Positions 8,255 through 18,800 of a DNA stretch of 37,547 nt are shown piece by piece; within the stretch, counting starts at the first letter, position 1, and every line of letters starts with the position of its first letter. The translations under genes were made by a program, and so were the position numbers. The stretch lies in assembly GCA_015232395.1 (NCBI GenBank), contig JADFZT010000043.1:1-37547 (forward strand), written 5' to 3'. Below the pieces are notes generated by a model, which saw only the letters and a list, made by a program, of their open reading frames with translations, did not search any database and was not told where the DNA came from. This stretch comes from Magnetococcales bacterium. Its GTDB lineage: Bacteria; Pseudomonadota; Magnetococcia; Magnetococcales; JADFZT01.

Positions 8255-10047
8255 GAGGTATCCTGACCGGGTGCGATGACAAAGGGATCCCCGCTGGAGT
8301 GCTTCAGTTCAAGCAGTTCCGTAAAAGCGTCGGGGGGCAGGGGCTTGCTGAAAAGAAACCCCTGGGCCAGCTGACACCCCCTGCTACGCAAAAAGGCCAT
8401 CTGTTGCAGGTTTTCCACCCCTTCGGCCACCACCTTGAGGTCGAGACTCCGGGCCATGGCGATGATCGCCCCGGTGATGGCGCTAGCATTGGGATTGTCG
8501 GGGAGTTCCCGCACAAAGGAGCGATCGATCTTCACCAGAGCGACCGGCAGTTGCTGAAGATAGCTCAAGGAGGAGTAGCCGGTGCCAAAATCATCCACCG
8601 CCAGTGCAGGCCCCATCAGGCGAATCTGTTCCAGCTTGGTGATGACGGTTTTGATCTCCTCCAGGCAGATGTTTTCAGTGATTTCCAGCTGCAGGAGATC
8701 CCCGGGCAGTTGGCTATCAAAAAGGGCTTCTTCGATGATATCCCGCACATTTTTCCACTGACGGCTGGATATGTTGACCGCCACATAGCAGCTTTGATCA
8801 CGCCCCTGTCTGTTCCAACCGGCCGCATCCCGACAGGCCATGCGCAGGACAAACTTACCCAGCTTTTGAATCAGTCCACACTCCTCGGCCAGGGGGATGA
8901 ATTTATCCGGGGGAACCTCACCCATTTCCGGATGAAACCAGCGGGAAAGCGCTTCAGCCCCCACCATGGAGCCCGATTGCAGGTCGATGATGGGCTGATA
9001 GTAAACCTCGATCTCTCCCCGCTCCAAAGCGTGACGCAAGCCCCGCTCCAGACGGCTGCGCTCCTTGGCCTCGGCATCCATCTCGGGGGTAAAAAAACGA
9101 AACGTAGAGCGCCCAGCATCCTTGGCCCGATACATGGCGGTGTCGGCGTTTTTGATAAGATCCTCAATGGTGAAGCCGTCGTTGGGAAAGACCGTAATCC
9201 CCACACTCCCGGAAACATACGCCTCTCCAGCTTCCAGCTGAAAGGGCCGGGCCAGCTGCTCCAATATTTTACGCACCACCAGTTCCACATAGGCCGGGTG
9301 GGTCATCTCCGGCAGAATAACGGTAAACTCATCTCCCCCCAGCCGGGCCACGGTATCGGTGTGGCGGATACAGTCGTTGATTCTTTTGGAAGCTTCCTGA
9401 AGCAACTGATCCCCGGCGTCGTGACCCAAGGTGTCGTTGATCTGCTTGAAACGATCCAGATCAATAAAACACAACACCACCTTGCCCCCATGGCGTGAGG
9501 CCCGGGAGAGAGCCTGGCTTAAACGATCCTGAAACAGTACCCGGTTGGGCAACCCCGTCAATACATCCAGCTCTGCCTGAATGCGCAGTTTTTTTTCCAG
9601 CTCCTTGCGGCCTGCAATCTCCTCTTCCAAACGTTTGAGATAGACATCCTGGTCCCGACGGCGGGTGAAAAGCTCCAGAAAGACATTCACCTTGGAGAGC
9701 AATATCCGATCGTCCACCGGTTTTTGGATATAATCCACCGCCCCCAGATCATAGCCCTTGATTTTATGGTGCTCGTCGGAATAAGCCGCCGTGACAAAAA
9801 TGAGGGGGAGATCCCGGGTCTGCTCCGTACCATAAAGCAGCTCGGCTACCTCAAAGCCGGTCATCTCAGGCATGTGCACATCCAGCAGCACCATGGCAAA
9901 CTCCTGCTCCATACAGAGCGTCAGCGCCACCATGCCGGAATCAGCCTCAACCACCTCGGCGTTGACTTTTTGCAGCAACCTGCGCAGGGCAAAGAGGTTG
10001 GCTGGCTTGTCATCGACGATCAATATTTTGGGCAGGGGATCAGCCAT
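8251..10047 (-). CDS. REC-GGDEF-EAL c-di-GMP response regulator
   Basis: A 598-aa cytoplasmic regulator. The receiver (about 6-125) has Asp56 in VLLDVHMP and Lys109 in IQKP. GGDEF (about 155-320) is intact at 237-241, with a product-inhibition RxxD (RHTD, 228-231) five residues before it. EAL (about 335-580) keeps EAL (365-367), the ITEN glutamate, DDFGTGYSS, VKIDRSFV and AEGVEN. Both synthesis and hydrolysis of c-di-GMP are therefore possible, with phosphorylation probably choosing between them. The gene overlaps cheR by 8 bp and cheB by 4 bp. Its receiver is very close to that of the REC-kinase at 6318, suggesting a common phosphodonor or a recent duplication. Confidence 0.95.
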   Translation of the reverse strand: MADPLPKILIVDDKPANLFALRRLLQKVNAEVVEADSGMVALTLCMEQEFAMVLLDVHMPEMTGFEVAELLYGTEQTRDLPLIFVTAAYSDEHHKIKGYDLGAVDYIQKPVDDRILLSKVNVFLELFTRRRDQDVYLKRLEEEIAGRKELEKKLRIQAELDVLTGLPNRVLFQDRLSQALSRASRHGGKVVLCFIDLDRFKQINDTLGHDAGDQLLQEASKRINDCIRHTDTVARLGGDEFTVILPEMTHPAYVELVVRKILEQLARPFQLEAGEAYVSGSVGITVFPNDGFTIEDLIKNADTAMYRAKDAGRSTFRFFTPEMDAEAKERSRLERGLRHALERGEIEVYYQPIIDLQSGSMVGAEALSRWFHPEMGEVPPDKFIPLAEECGLIQKLGKFVLRMACRDAAGWNRQGRDQSCYVAVNISSRQWKNVRDIIEEALFDSQLPGDLLQLEITENICLEEIKTVITKLEQIRLMGPALAVDDFGTGYSSLSYLQQLPVALVKIDRSFVRELPDNPNASAITGAIIAMARSLDLKVVAEGVENLQQMAFLRSRGCQLAQGFLFSKPLPPDAFTELLELKHSSGDPFVIAPGQDTS

Positions 10048-10891
10048 GGGAGGGGGTATAGTAGAGCTGTGAGCGTTTTTGGTAGATTTTCAGATGATCG
10101 GAAAGGGTGGTAAATTTTCCTGAAACATCGGAAAAACCGATGGATTCCTTGGTGCCCAGACACAAGACACCTCCCCGAACCAAACTGTCATGAAAGAGAT
10201 TCAAGACCCGATCCTGGAGAGTGCGGTCAAAATAGATCAGCACATTGCGGCAAAATACCAGATGCACCTCGGTAAAGACATTGTCGGTGACAAGATTATA
10301 GTTGGCAAAAACAACATTTTCCTTTAATTCCGGATCCATCCGCACCAGATCGTATTTGGAGTGATAATAGTCCGACAGGGAAAGCTTGCCGCCGGCCTTC
10401 TGGTAGTTTTTGGTATAATCCCGGAGATTTTCGATGGAATAGATCCCCTCCCGAGCCTGCTCCAGGGATTTACCGTTGATGTCCGTCGCATAGATACGTG
10501 CCCGATCAAGAAGCCCTTCCTCCTTGAGAATAATGGCCATGGAGTAGACCTCTTCCCCCGTTGCACAGCCAGCATGCCAGATATTGATAAAGGGAAAGGT
10601 CTTCAAAATGGGGATCACCTTTTCCCGTACCTTGCGGTAGAAGGGGGGATCCCGGAAAAGCTCGGTAACCGTCACTGAAAGGGTGTAGATCAGCTTATCC
10701 AAAAATGTGCGATCATGGATAATCCGGGGGATGGCTTCGGAAATATGCTCAAAATTAAACGGCAGGAGGCTATGGCGCAGACGCCGCCTGAGAGAGGCCT
10801 GGGAATAGTGCTGAAAATCAAACCCGCACCGCTGCCGCAAGGCCTCCAGCAAAAGCTCGATTTCCAGATCCTCGGCTTCTTTGGCTTCCAT
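10040..10891 (-). CDS. cheR: CheR-type SAM-dependent protein methyltransferase
   Basis: A 283-aa methyltransferase with the all-alpha CheR N-domain (YSQASLRRRLRH) and the SAM-binding core: HAGCATGEEVYSMAI, IYATDING, and VFCRNVLIYF. An in-frame start at 10918 would overlap the upstream kinase. The ATG at 10891 has AGGAG five bases before it and lies 11 bp beyond that kinase's stop, so it is preferred. CheR normally methylates glutamates of chemoreceptors; no receptor gene is in the window. Placement between a three-receiver kinase and the REC-GGDEF-EAL/CheB pair suggests the methylation cycle acts inside this pathway or on a remote receptor. Confidence 0.93.
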   Translation of the reverse strand: MEAKEAEDLEIELLLEALRQRCGFDFQHYSQASLRRRLRHSLLPFNFEHISEAIPRIIHDRTFLDKLIYTLSVTVTELFRDPPFYRKVREKVIPILKTFPFINIWHAGCATGEEVYSMAIILKEEGLLDRARIYATDINGKSLEQAREGIYSIENLRDYTKNYQKAGGKLSLSDYYHSKYDLVRMDPELKENVVFANYNLVTDNVFTEVHLVFCRNVLIYFDRTLQDRVLNLFHDSLVRGGVLCLGTKESIGFSDVSGKFTTLSDHLKIYQKRSQLYYTPSHG

Positions 10892-10902
10892 TCCATCTCC
10901 TG

Positions 10903-13900
10903 CTATTGATGCATCCAAACCCGCAACATGGAAAATAGTTTGTCCATATCCACCGGTTTGGACAAATAATCATTGGCCCCGGCATCGAGACATTTTTTCT
11001 TATCTTCAGCCATCGCCTTGGCCGTGAGCGCGATGATGGGGATATCCCGATAGCGATCCACCCGGGCGCGAATCTCCCGGGTCGCCTGGAAGCCATCCAT
11101 CACCGGCATCATGATATCCATCAACACAATATCGGTCTCGGGATGCTCCTCCAGCACGCTGATGGCCTTTTCGCCGTTGGCGGCCATGAGCACCTTGATA
11201 TTTTTTCGCTCCAACTGCCGGGCCAGAGCATAGGTGTTGCGGACGTCGTCATCCACCACCAGCACGCATTTTTCCTTGAACACCTCTTCCTGATCGTGAA
11301 GCCTGCGCACAATCTGGCGCTGCTCCTCAGGCAGATCTCGCTCCACCCTATGGAGAAAAAGCACCACCTCATCCAACAGCCGTTCGGCGGATTTAACCCC
11401 CTTGACCACGATGGAGTTGGTATAAGCCTTGAGCCGATCATACTCCTCCCGGGAGATATCCCGCCCCGAATAGACGATGACCGGTGGTCGGGAAAGGTCT
11501 GGTTCGGCGGCGATGCGATCAAGCAGTTCAAAACCATCGATATCCGGGAGCCCCAAATCCAAAATCATGCAGTCGAAGGAGCACTCCTTGAGCAGAGTGA
11601 TCGCTTCGGCACCGGTGGCAGCCTGGGTGATGGTGATATCCTTGGCCCCCAGGAGGTTCATGGTGGCCCGGCGGGAGTTGTCGTCATCTTCCACCAGCAG
11701 CACGGCCCGGGGCTCGGTACCGGCAAAATGATCGATCTTGGTGAAGGCCTCCTCAATCTCCTCCCGATTGACCGGTTTGGTGACATGCCCGATGGCGCCG
11801 ATGCGCATGCCGTCCAGACTTTCATCCATGGCCGACATGATGTGTACCGGAATATGCCGCGTCTCGGAATTTTCCTTAAGCCGCTCCAGCACCGTTAAAC
11901 CATCCAAAATGGGCAGGCCGATATCGAGAACGATGCCCGTAGGTTTATAGTAAGCGGCCATCTCAAGACCGCTCTTCCCATCAGCGGCAGTGAGGCATTT
12001 GAACCCCTTGCCCCGGGAAAGATCGCAAACAATGCGGGCAAATTTGGGATCATCCTCAATCACCAGCATCACCCGGTCCCCCGGCTGGATTTCATCCCGG
12101 TCATCGGGGATGGGCGGGGCGGCCTGTTTGACCGCAGCGGCAGCCAGAAGATTATTTTCCGGGGCCAACTGAGCGTTCTGGCTCGGATGGGAGGCCGGAG
12201 CAGACGGGAAAACCGAGGAGGGCGCTGTCCTTGGGATTGAGGTGGAAAATGGGCTTGGGCCATAGGGTGATGAGGAGATAATATCCTCTTCCATCCCTTC
12301 CGGCAGCTCCGGCAAATGCAGGGTAAAGACAGCTCCTTCCCCTTCGGCACTCTGAAGCTTGATCTCACCGCCCAATAGTTTTGCCAGCTGAGTGGAGATG
12401 GTCAGCCCCAAACCGGTTCCGCCAAACTGACGACTGGTGGTGCCATCCGCCTGCTGAAAAGCTTCAAAAATCAGCCTCTGTTTATCCCGGGGAATGCCAA
12501 TACCGGTATCCCGCACCACGATATCGATGGCCTGGGTGTGGGGGAAAACCGGGGATTGGGGACGCCAGGCCGGATCGGCCCGTTTGAAGGAGATGGTCAC
12601 CCCCCCCTCTTTGGTAAATTTAAAGGCGTTGGCGAGCAGATTTTTAACGATACGATCCACCTTGCCCATATCGGTACGCAATGATTCGGGCAAGTTTTCG
12701 GCCATCTCCAGAGCAAAATCCACCCCCGCCTTTTCAGCCACATGCTTAAACTGCCGTTGGATCTCTTGGGCGAAAACATCGATCTGCAGGGATTCCGGCA
12801 AAACATCCATGCGGCCCGCCTCGATTTTGGAAAGATCGAGAATTTCGTTGATCAGCCCCAAAAGATCCGCGCCACTGCTGTGGATGATTTCAGCATCCTC
12901 CATCTGCCGGTCCGTCAGGTTGCCTTCATCGTTGTTGGCAAAACTTTTGGCCAAAATCAAAAGGCTGTTGAGAGGGGTTCGAAGTTCGTGGGACATGTTG
13001 GAGAGAAATTCGGACTTGTATTTACTGGCCAACTCCAGGTCGGCGGCCTTGCGTTCGATTTCGCTCTGGGCCAGTTGCAGCTGCTCGTTTTTCTGGTTGG
13101 CCTCCTCTTTCTGCTCCTCCAACATCTGGGCCTGCTCCTCCAGCTCTTCGTTGGAGACCCGCAGCTCCTCTTGCTGCTGTTGCAGACGGGCTTCTGATTT
13201 TTTCAGGGCATCGGCTTGATCCCGCAATTTTTCATTGGATTGCTGGAGCGCCCTGGATTGGACGGTCATCTGCCGGGCCTGCTCCTGGGTTTGTTGCAAC
13301 ATGTCTTGCAGTTTGACCCGGGACTGAGCCGCCTGGATGGCCATGGCGATGTTTTCGGAGGCCTGCCCCAACATTTCCAGATGCAGGTCGGTAAAGGTGC
13401 CGAAAGAGCCCAGCTCCACCACTCCCCGGACCTGATCGTTCAACAAAAAGGGAAAGACCAGCAGCTGGCTGGGAGGAGAGCCCCCCAAACCCGACTGGAT
13501 ACGCATATAATCCTTGGGCACCCGGGTGATGAGGATATGGCTCTTTTCCAGAGCAGCCTGACCAACGATCCCCTCCCCGGGATTAAACTTGTCGGCCAGA
13601 TTTTTTCGCACATGGTGGGCAAAACTTCCCACCCGGATCAACACGCCGTCCTCTTCCCGACTGGCGTAAAAAGCCCCCACACCGGCCCCCAGGTGCTGGG
13701 CCAAAAAATCGATGACACTGCTCCCCAGACCCACCAGATCCTGATCCCCCCGCAGATGGTCATTGAGGGTCGCCCCGCTGTTTTTGAGCCACTCTTCCCG
13801 GGACTTGATCTGATTCTGCTCTTCGGTACCCTGAACCATGGCATTGAAGGCTTTCCCCAGCAGCCCGATCTCATCACTCCTGGAGACCTTGACCCGGACG

Positions 13901-14880
13901 GAAAGATCTCCACCACTGGCCTTTTGGGAGGCTTCGGCCAGATCCTCCAAAGCGTTGGCCATACTTCGGCCATTGCGCCACCCTACCACTCCAGCCACTG
14001 CCACCATCAAAAGTGAAACCCCGACAATCAGAAACAGGGTCTGCCAGAGCTGTTTGATGACACCAGCGTTATCGATGGCGATCACCACCGTTCCCAACAG
14101 ATGACCGGCTCGGGATCGTACCGGCAGGTAGGAAAGCTCCAGTATCGTGTCTTCAACCGGCTCCTTCTCCTCGTGGATAATGCCCTGGCCGTGATCCAGA
14201 AGCCCCAGGGTGGACTGGTCGATGGTGAGAGCACCCAGAGCGGCTGCGGTGGTTTCGACCACTCTGCCATTTTGATAAATAGCCAACATCAACTGGCTCT
14301 GGCCTTTCAGTTTATTCAAAAACCGCTGATCCAACGTCTGGCCGACCAGTAAAACACCGACAAAAATCGGATCGCTGTCGCTGATATAGTGGATGGGGCT
14401 GGCTGAAACAAGCATCAACCGACCATCCACCAACTTGGCGGTGACAAAGGATTGACCCGTGGTGACCACATCCTCCAAAAGGGTAGGGGAGACCTCAAAA
14501 TTGAAATGACCCAAATCCCCCCGGTCAGCCAAACCGAGTCCGCTACGATCCGTCACCATCAGGAGGTCCATGGGCTGCTTGTCAAAAATTTCCTTCAGCA
14601 CCAAATTGATCGGCTCCCGCTCTCCACCAAAATCAGCATAGTAGTAGATCGCCTCAGCCAGTTTGCCATTGTGAGCGGTCACGTTGGTGATGGCGTGGAG
14701 ATTGTCCGCCATGTTGGTGTAGGCATCGGAGATAAAATGGACATTGTTTTGCAACTCTGAATCCCGCATGGAATGGAATGCTTCGTTGAAGGCCGCCCCG
14801 GCGATGAACAGAATCAAGGTCACCGGCAGGGTGACCAGGAGGATAGGCAACAACAGCAGCTTTTTACGTATGTTCATCAT
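10903..14880 (-). CDS. Giant membrane hybrid histidine kinase with three receivers
   Basis: A 1325-aa inner-membrane kinase. A membrane helix at about 8-30 is followed by a dCache-like periplasmic sensor (about 35-275), a second helix (about 280-300), HAMP (about 300-355), a GAF-like domain (about 380-520) and a long Gln/Glu-rich coiled coil (520-620). HisKA has His631 in NMSHELRTPLN. The ATPase has the N-box KNLLANAFKF, DTGIGIP and GGTGLGL. After a Pro/Ser/Ala linker (865-930) come three receivers with Asp986, Asp1108 and Asp1255. All catalytic residues look intact. No Hpt domain is present, so onward transfer needs another protein. It starts 31 bp after a periplasmic binding protein gene, probably its ligand-sensing partner, and is followed by cheR. 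Confidence 0.95.
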   Translation of the reverse strand: MMNIRKKLLLLPILLVTLPVTLILFIAGAAFNEAFHSMRDSELQNNVHFISDAYTNMADNLHAITNVTAHNGKLAEAIYYYADFGGEREPINLVLKEIFDKQPMDLLMVTDRSGLGLADRGDLGHFNFEVSPTLLEDVVTTGQSFVTAKLVDGRLMLVSASPIHYISDSDPIFVGVLLVGQTLDQRFLNKLKGQSQLMLAIYQNGRVVETTAAALGALTIDQSTLGLLDHGQGIIHEEKEPVEDTILELSYLPVRSRAGHLLGTVVIAIDNAGVIKQLWQTLFLIVGVSLLMVAVAGVVGWRNGRSMANALEDLAEASQKASGGDLSVRVKVSRSDEIGLLGKAFNAMVQGTEEQNQIKSREEWLKNSGATLNDHLRGDQDLVGLGSSVIDFLAQHLGAGVGAFYASREEDGVLIRVGSFAHHVRKNLADKFNPGEGIVGQAALEKSHILITRVPKDYMRIQSGLGGSPPSQLLVFPFLLNDQVRGVVELGSFGTFTDLHLEMLGQASENIAMAIQAAQSRVKLQDMLQQTQEQARQMTVQSRALQQSNEKLRDQADALKKSEARLQQQQEELRVSNEELEEQAQMLEEQKEEANQKNEQLQLAQSEIERKAADLELASKYKSEFLSNMSHELRTPLNSLLILAKSFANNDEGNLTDRQMEDAEIIHSSGADLLGLINEILDLSKIEAGRMDVLPESLQIDVFAQEIQRQFKHVAEKAGVDFALEMAENLPESLRTDMGKVDRIVKNLLANAFKFTKEGGVTISFKRADPAWRPQSPVFPHTQAIDIVVRDTGIGIPRDKQRLIFEAFQQADGTTSRQFGGTGLGLTISTQLAKLLGGEIKLQSAEGEGAVFTLHLPELPEGMEEDIISSSPYGPSPFSTSIPRTAPSSVFPSAPASHPSQNAQLAPENNLLAAAAVKQAAPPIPDDRDEIQPGDRVMLVIEDDPKFARIVCDLSRGKGFKCLTAADGKSGLEMAAYYKPTGIVLDIGLPILDGLTVLERLKENSETRHIPVHIMSAMDESLDGMRIGAIGHVTKPVNREEIEEAFTKIDHFAGTEPRAVLLVEDDDNSRRATMNLLGAKDITITQAATGAEAITLLKECSFDCMILDLGLPDIDGFELLDRIAAEPDLSRPPVIVYSGRDISREEYDRLKAYTNSIVVKGVKSAERLLDEVVLFLHRVERDLPEEQRQIVRRLHDQEEVFKEKCVLVVDDDVRNTYALARQLERKNIKVLMAANGEKAISVLEEHPETDIVLMDIMMPVMDGFQATREIRARVDRYRDIPIIALTAKAMAEDKKKCLDAGANDYLSKPVDMDKLFSMLRVWMHQ

Positions 14881-14911
14881 TTCGGCGACCTTCGTTGGGC
14901 GTTCCTGTTCC

Positions 14912-15724
14912 TCAAGGGGTCAGTTTGGAGCTGGGGATGAGGTGCTGTTCCAGAAAGAACGGCTTGGCCGCCTCACTTCTAAGGTAGGTGATGAGTTTGC
15001 CTTCGTTTTCACCCGGCTCCCCTTGGGTCATCAGCGCGAGAGGCCGATAGAAGGGGTAGCCTTTGGCCAACGCTTCCGGGTCCAGGGGAGAGATGCCGTC
15101 GATAAGAATCGGTTTCATTTTTTGGGGGTCCAGAAGCACGGTTCCCAGATGGCCGATGGCCCCGGGAATGGCGGCTACGGCATCGATCATCTTGACGGTG
15201 GAGTTGACCGTAATTTTTTTCTCCCGCCACTGGTTTTGGGGCAGGATCATTTTCCAATGTTGAGGTCGATGGGGACAGTGGGGACGTAACACCACCGCTA
15301 CATTTTTATCGGGACCACCCACCTGGCTCCAGTTGGTCATCTGGCCGGATAGAAGCCCGCGCACCTGGGCCAAAGTCAAATCAGTGACTGGATTTTTCAG
15401 ATTGACGACGATCATCAGGGGTTCCAGGGCCAAGGGGCTCATCACACCCCCTCCCAAAGTAGCCAATTCCAGATCATCAAAAGGGCAGCAGATGGCACCA
15501 ATATGACCGGCAGCCGTCGCTTTGGCCCCATCGCCACACCCTCCAGCCACAGCAAAATCCACATCAAGTCCTGTGGCTTGATTGATGGCATCCATATGGG
15601 GAGTCAGGGTCCAATAGAGGGCATGGCTCCCCCGAATGACCACGCTATCCCCAGCTTGGGCAGAAGAGGGGGCCATGGTCGAAACAAAGGCTATCAGTAG
15701 CAGCCGGATCAGTCGGTATTCCAT
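14912..15724 (-). CDS. Periplasmic phosphate-type (PstS-like) binding protein, orphan
   Basis: A 270-aa secreted protein with a Sec signal peptide (hydrophobic 5-20, likely cleavage after AQA at residue 24). The mature part looks like the PstS/PBP-like-2 fold: VVIRGSHALYWTLTPHMDAINQ, the glycine-rich AVAGGCGDGAKA, and later LSGQMTNWSQVGG, a typical hinge segment. No permease or ATPase accompanies it. It sits between the two giant hybrid kinases, 31 bp upstream of the intact one, so a sensory role comparable in principle to TorT with TorS is likely. The mature domain contains cysteine pairs (GGCGDG, ICCPF) that could make disulfides or bind metal. Ligand unknown. Confidence 0.85.
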   Translation of the reverse strand: MEYRLIRLLLIAFVSTMAPSSAQAGDSVVIRGSHALYWTLTPHMDAINQATGLDVDFAVAGGCGDGAKATAAGHIGAICCPFDDLELATLGGGVMSPLALEPLMIVVNLKNPVTDLTLAQVRGLLSGQMTNWSQVGGPDKNVAVVLRPHCPHRPQHWKMILPQNQWREKKITVNSTVKMIDAVAAIPGAIGHLGTVLLDPQKMKPILIDGISPLDPEALAKGYPFYRPLALMTQGEPGENEGKLITYLRSEAAKPFFLEQHLIPSSKLTP

Positions 15725-15829
15725 AATGGGTTTCCCTCTGATTTTCAGTTGGTACAGGGGAGCGATCCATTCAATCCCAGTTGAAGTGTGGTACAGGGAT
15801 CGGTCCCTTGGATGTTTGCTGGTAACAAT

Positions 15830-18800
15830 TTAGCTCGACACCTTGAACCAATCGCTGATTGTTTTTGAAAAAAGCGGTATATCCAGTGGTTTTTCCACAA
15901 CCCCTATCACGCCTGCTGCCAGGCAAGCCGCTTTTTGGTCCGCTTTTTCCCCAACTGGAACCAGGGCGACCACCCTCAAGGGGGCATCGCCTGCACCTGG
16001 GTGATCTTTGATTTTCCCTATGACCTGAAGAGCCCTATCACTCTCTGGTGAAAGCCCCACCAACACCAAATTGACAGATGGATATTTGCCAAGCTGTTCC
16101 AGAGCCTTCTCGCCATTGGCAGCCATATAGGCAGTGTATCCAGCCACTTCCAACAGCCGCACTGTTTCGTAGATGGTTCGCACATCGGAATCCACCACCA
16201 GGATAACCGGGTCGGGGCGATGGGGTGTTGAATCAGCAACGGCTTCGATCAGATCGGGAGATGCAGGTTGAGAAATTCCAGGCTGAACCGCTCCAGCTGA
16301 TTCCACGGATGCTGTTGGCTCTGTTGAGGCTGTTGACTCCTCTGATGCGGCTAGATCCGCTGAGGAGGCTGCTGGGGCCACCAGCTCCTTAGCTGGTATC
16401 GATACTACCGATCCAGAGGATTCTTCTGAACTTGAGGCTGCCACTGACTCCGCTGGAGCCGAAGTATTCACCAACGTCGCTGAGTCGGAGGTCATCGCTG
16501 ACGCTATCTTGTCTGCTGAAGCGGTATCCTCTACAGAGACCGGCTTGGTTGATTTGGGTTGGGTGTTGTCCAAAGCACCCGGTAGCTGGACTGGAGGGGG
16601 CAGTTTAAAGCTTTTGTCAGGTGATGCTGGAGGCTCAGGAGATTTAGGTGGAGGAGAGTCTCCCATTCCCCACGGCAGGTTGGGCAAAAAGAGGGTGAAG
16701 GCGCATCCCTGGCCTTCCCGGCTTTCGATACGCAACTCTCCGCCCAAGAGCTGGGCCAGCTGATTGGAGATGGCCAGCCCCAGACCGGTTTTACCAAAGG
16801 GTTTATCAACAGTGGAGCTGGACTCTCGCAAAGTTTCAAGCAGACCCTCGGTCCTCTGCTGAGAGGTGTCGGAGAGGGTGTCCGAAATGACCAAAACGAT
16901 CCCCTGATTATTGGAAACGCCACCGCTCTCAATCACCCAGCCCATGGGCAGGGGTTGGAAACTCAGAGTAACAGTCCCCTCTCCAACCACTTTGAAGGCC
17001 CGGGCCAGAAGATGTTTGACGATCTGTTCCAGCTTGCCATAATCGGTCCGAAGAGTGTCAGGCAGATCATCGGAATGGTAAAGGCTGAAATCAGCACCTA
17101 TTTTTTTGGCGATACGGCTGAATTTTTGTTCCAGACGGTTGGAAATCTCCAATATTTCCAGAAGTTCTCCGTGAACATCCACCTGACCCGCTTCGATTTT
17201 GGCCAGATCCAAAATACCGTTGATCATCTCCAACAATTCCAAACCATGGGCGTGCACGGCATGGGCGTTGTCCAGATCAGTGGGAGAAAGGTTGCCCCCC
17301 TTGTTAGCGGAAAATCCCCGGGTCAACACCAGGATACCATTCAAGGGAGCGCGCAACTCTTCAGACATGGAGGTGAGAAATTCCGACCGAAAATGTCCCG
17401 CCACCTCCAAGTCCCGGGCCTTGACCACCAGCTCCCGCTGGGCACGCTCCAGTTCACTGTTTTTTCGCTGGGCCTCCTGCTTCTGTTCCGTGAGTAGCTG
17501 GGTCTGCTCCTCCAGCTCTTCGTTGGAGACTCTCAATTCCTCCTGTTGCTGTTGCAGGAGCGTCTCAGAATTTTGCAAAGCCTGGGTCTGTTCCTGAAGT
17601 TTTTCGTTGGAAAGCCGTGCCTCCTCACTGTTTTGTTTCAGGATATCAGCCTGTTCCCGACTCTGGGCCAACATCTGCTGCATCTCGGTTCTGGATTGGG
17701 CCGCCTTGATGGCCATGGTGATGGCTTCGGCTTCATGGTCCAGCAGTTCCAGATGAATCGCCTGAAATTCTTGAAAAGAGCCCAGCTCTATCACCGCCTC
17801 TACCTGGCCATTCAACAAAAAAGGATAGAGAAGCAAATGACTGGGTTCCATCTCTCCCAAGCCTGAGTGGACCGGCAGATAGTCCGGGGGAATCTGGTGG
17901 ATAATCTGATGTTCGCCCCGCTTGGCCACATGCCCCAAAAGCCCCTCTCCCAGAGCAATCGTCTGCTGGATATGTTCCGCCTTATAGGCGAATCCCCCGG
18001 CAAACCGTAATCGACCGCTCTTCTCCAAAAGATAGATGGCCCCAGTGATGGCATTGAGACGTGGGGTGAGAAAACCGATGATGTTTTGGGCCAATTTTTC
18101 CAATGACTGCTCACCCCGGAGACATTCCCCAAGGAGCCCCGCGCTCACCTTCATCCAGTTATCTTGCGCATCGCGCCTGGCACTCTCAGAAAGGGAGTGG
18201 GTCATCTCCTCCAGAGCCTTGGCCAAAGAGCCCAGTTCGTTGTTGGGGCTCAAGAATGCAGGCCATTTCATCTCCCCCTTGGCGATACGGTTGGCCCGAT
18301 GGGTGAGAATCAGCAGTGGATTGACAATGTGGCCGGAAACAAATCGGGCGATGAGAAATACCAGGAGGATGGTGACGAAAAGAGTCACGAGAATTTCGCG
18401 ACCGAGCGCTATGGAAGGCGCATAAAATTCATCCGCATCCAACTCGGCAATCAATACCCAGTGGATGCCAAAGGGCTCCAAAAAATCCAGGTTGACTTGA
18501 AAACCCAGGACATCCACCCCACGATAATCGGGATAGATCTTTTTTAACCACCAGCCCGACTTCCCAACTTTTTCGATCAAATCGTTGGTCCTGCCCGATT
18601 CGGTGACCGAAGTGTAGGTCATTTCCGTGGAGTGGTGGGAAAAATCAGCGTGATGCTCGGCCTCGTGATGCAACCAAGTCTGGATAATGGGGGTATCCAC
18701 CTTTTGCTTCAATACCGTGGTGCGGGTATCAAAACGGGAGTTGGAGCGCATGAGTTGATCCCGCCCCACCAGATAGGTCTCACCACTCATGCCAAGCCCT

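Noticed and set aside
10903-14880. Degenerate receivers in the intact hybrid kinase
   Set aside because: On inspection all three receivers keep the acidic pocket and the phospho-acceptor Asp (986, 1108, 1255); only the second has Val-Lys-Gly in place of the usual Lys-Pro.
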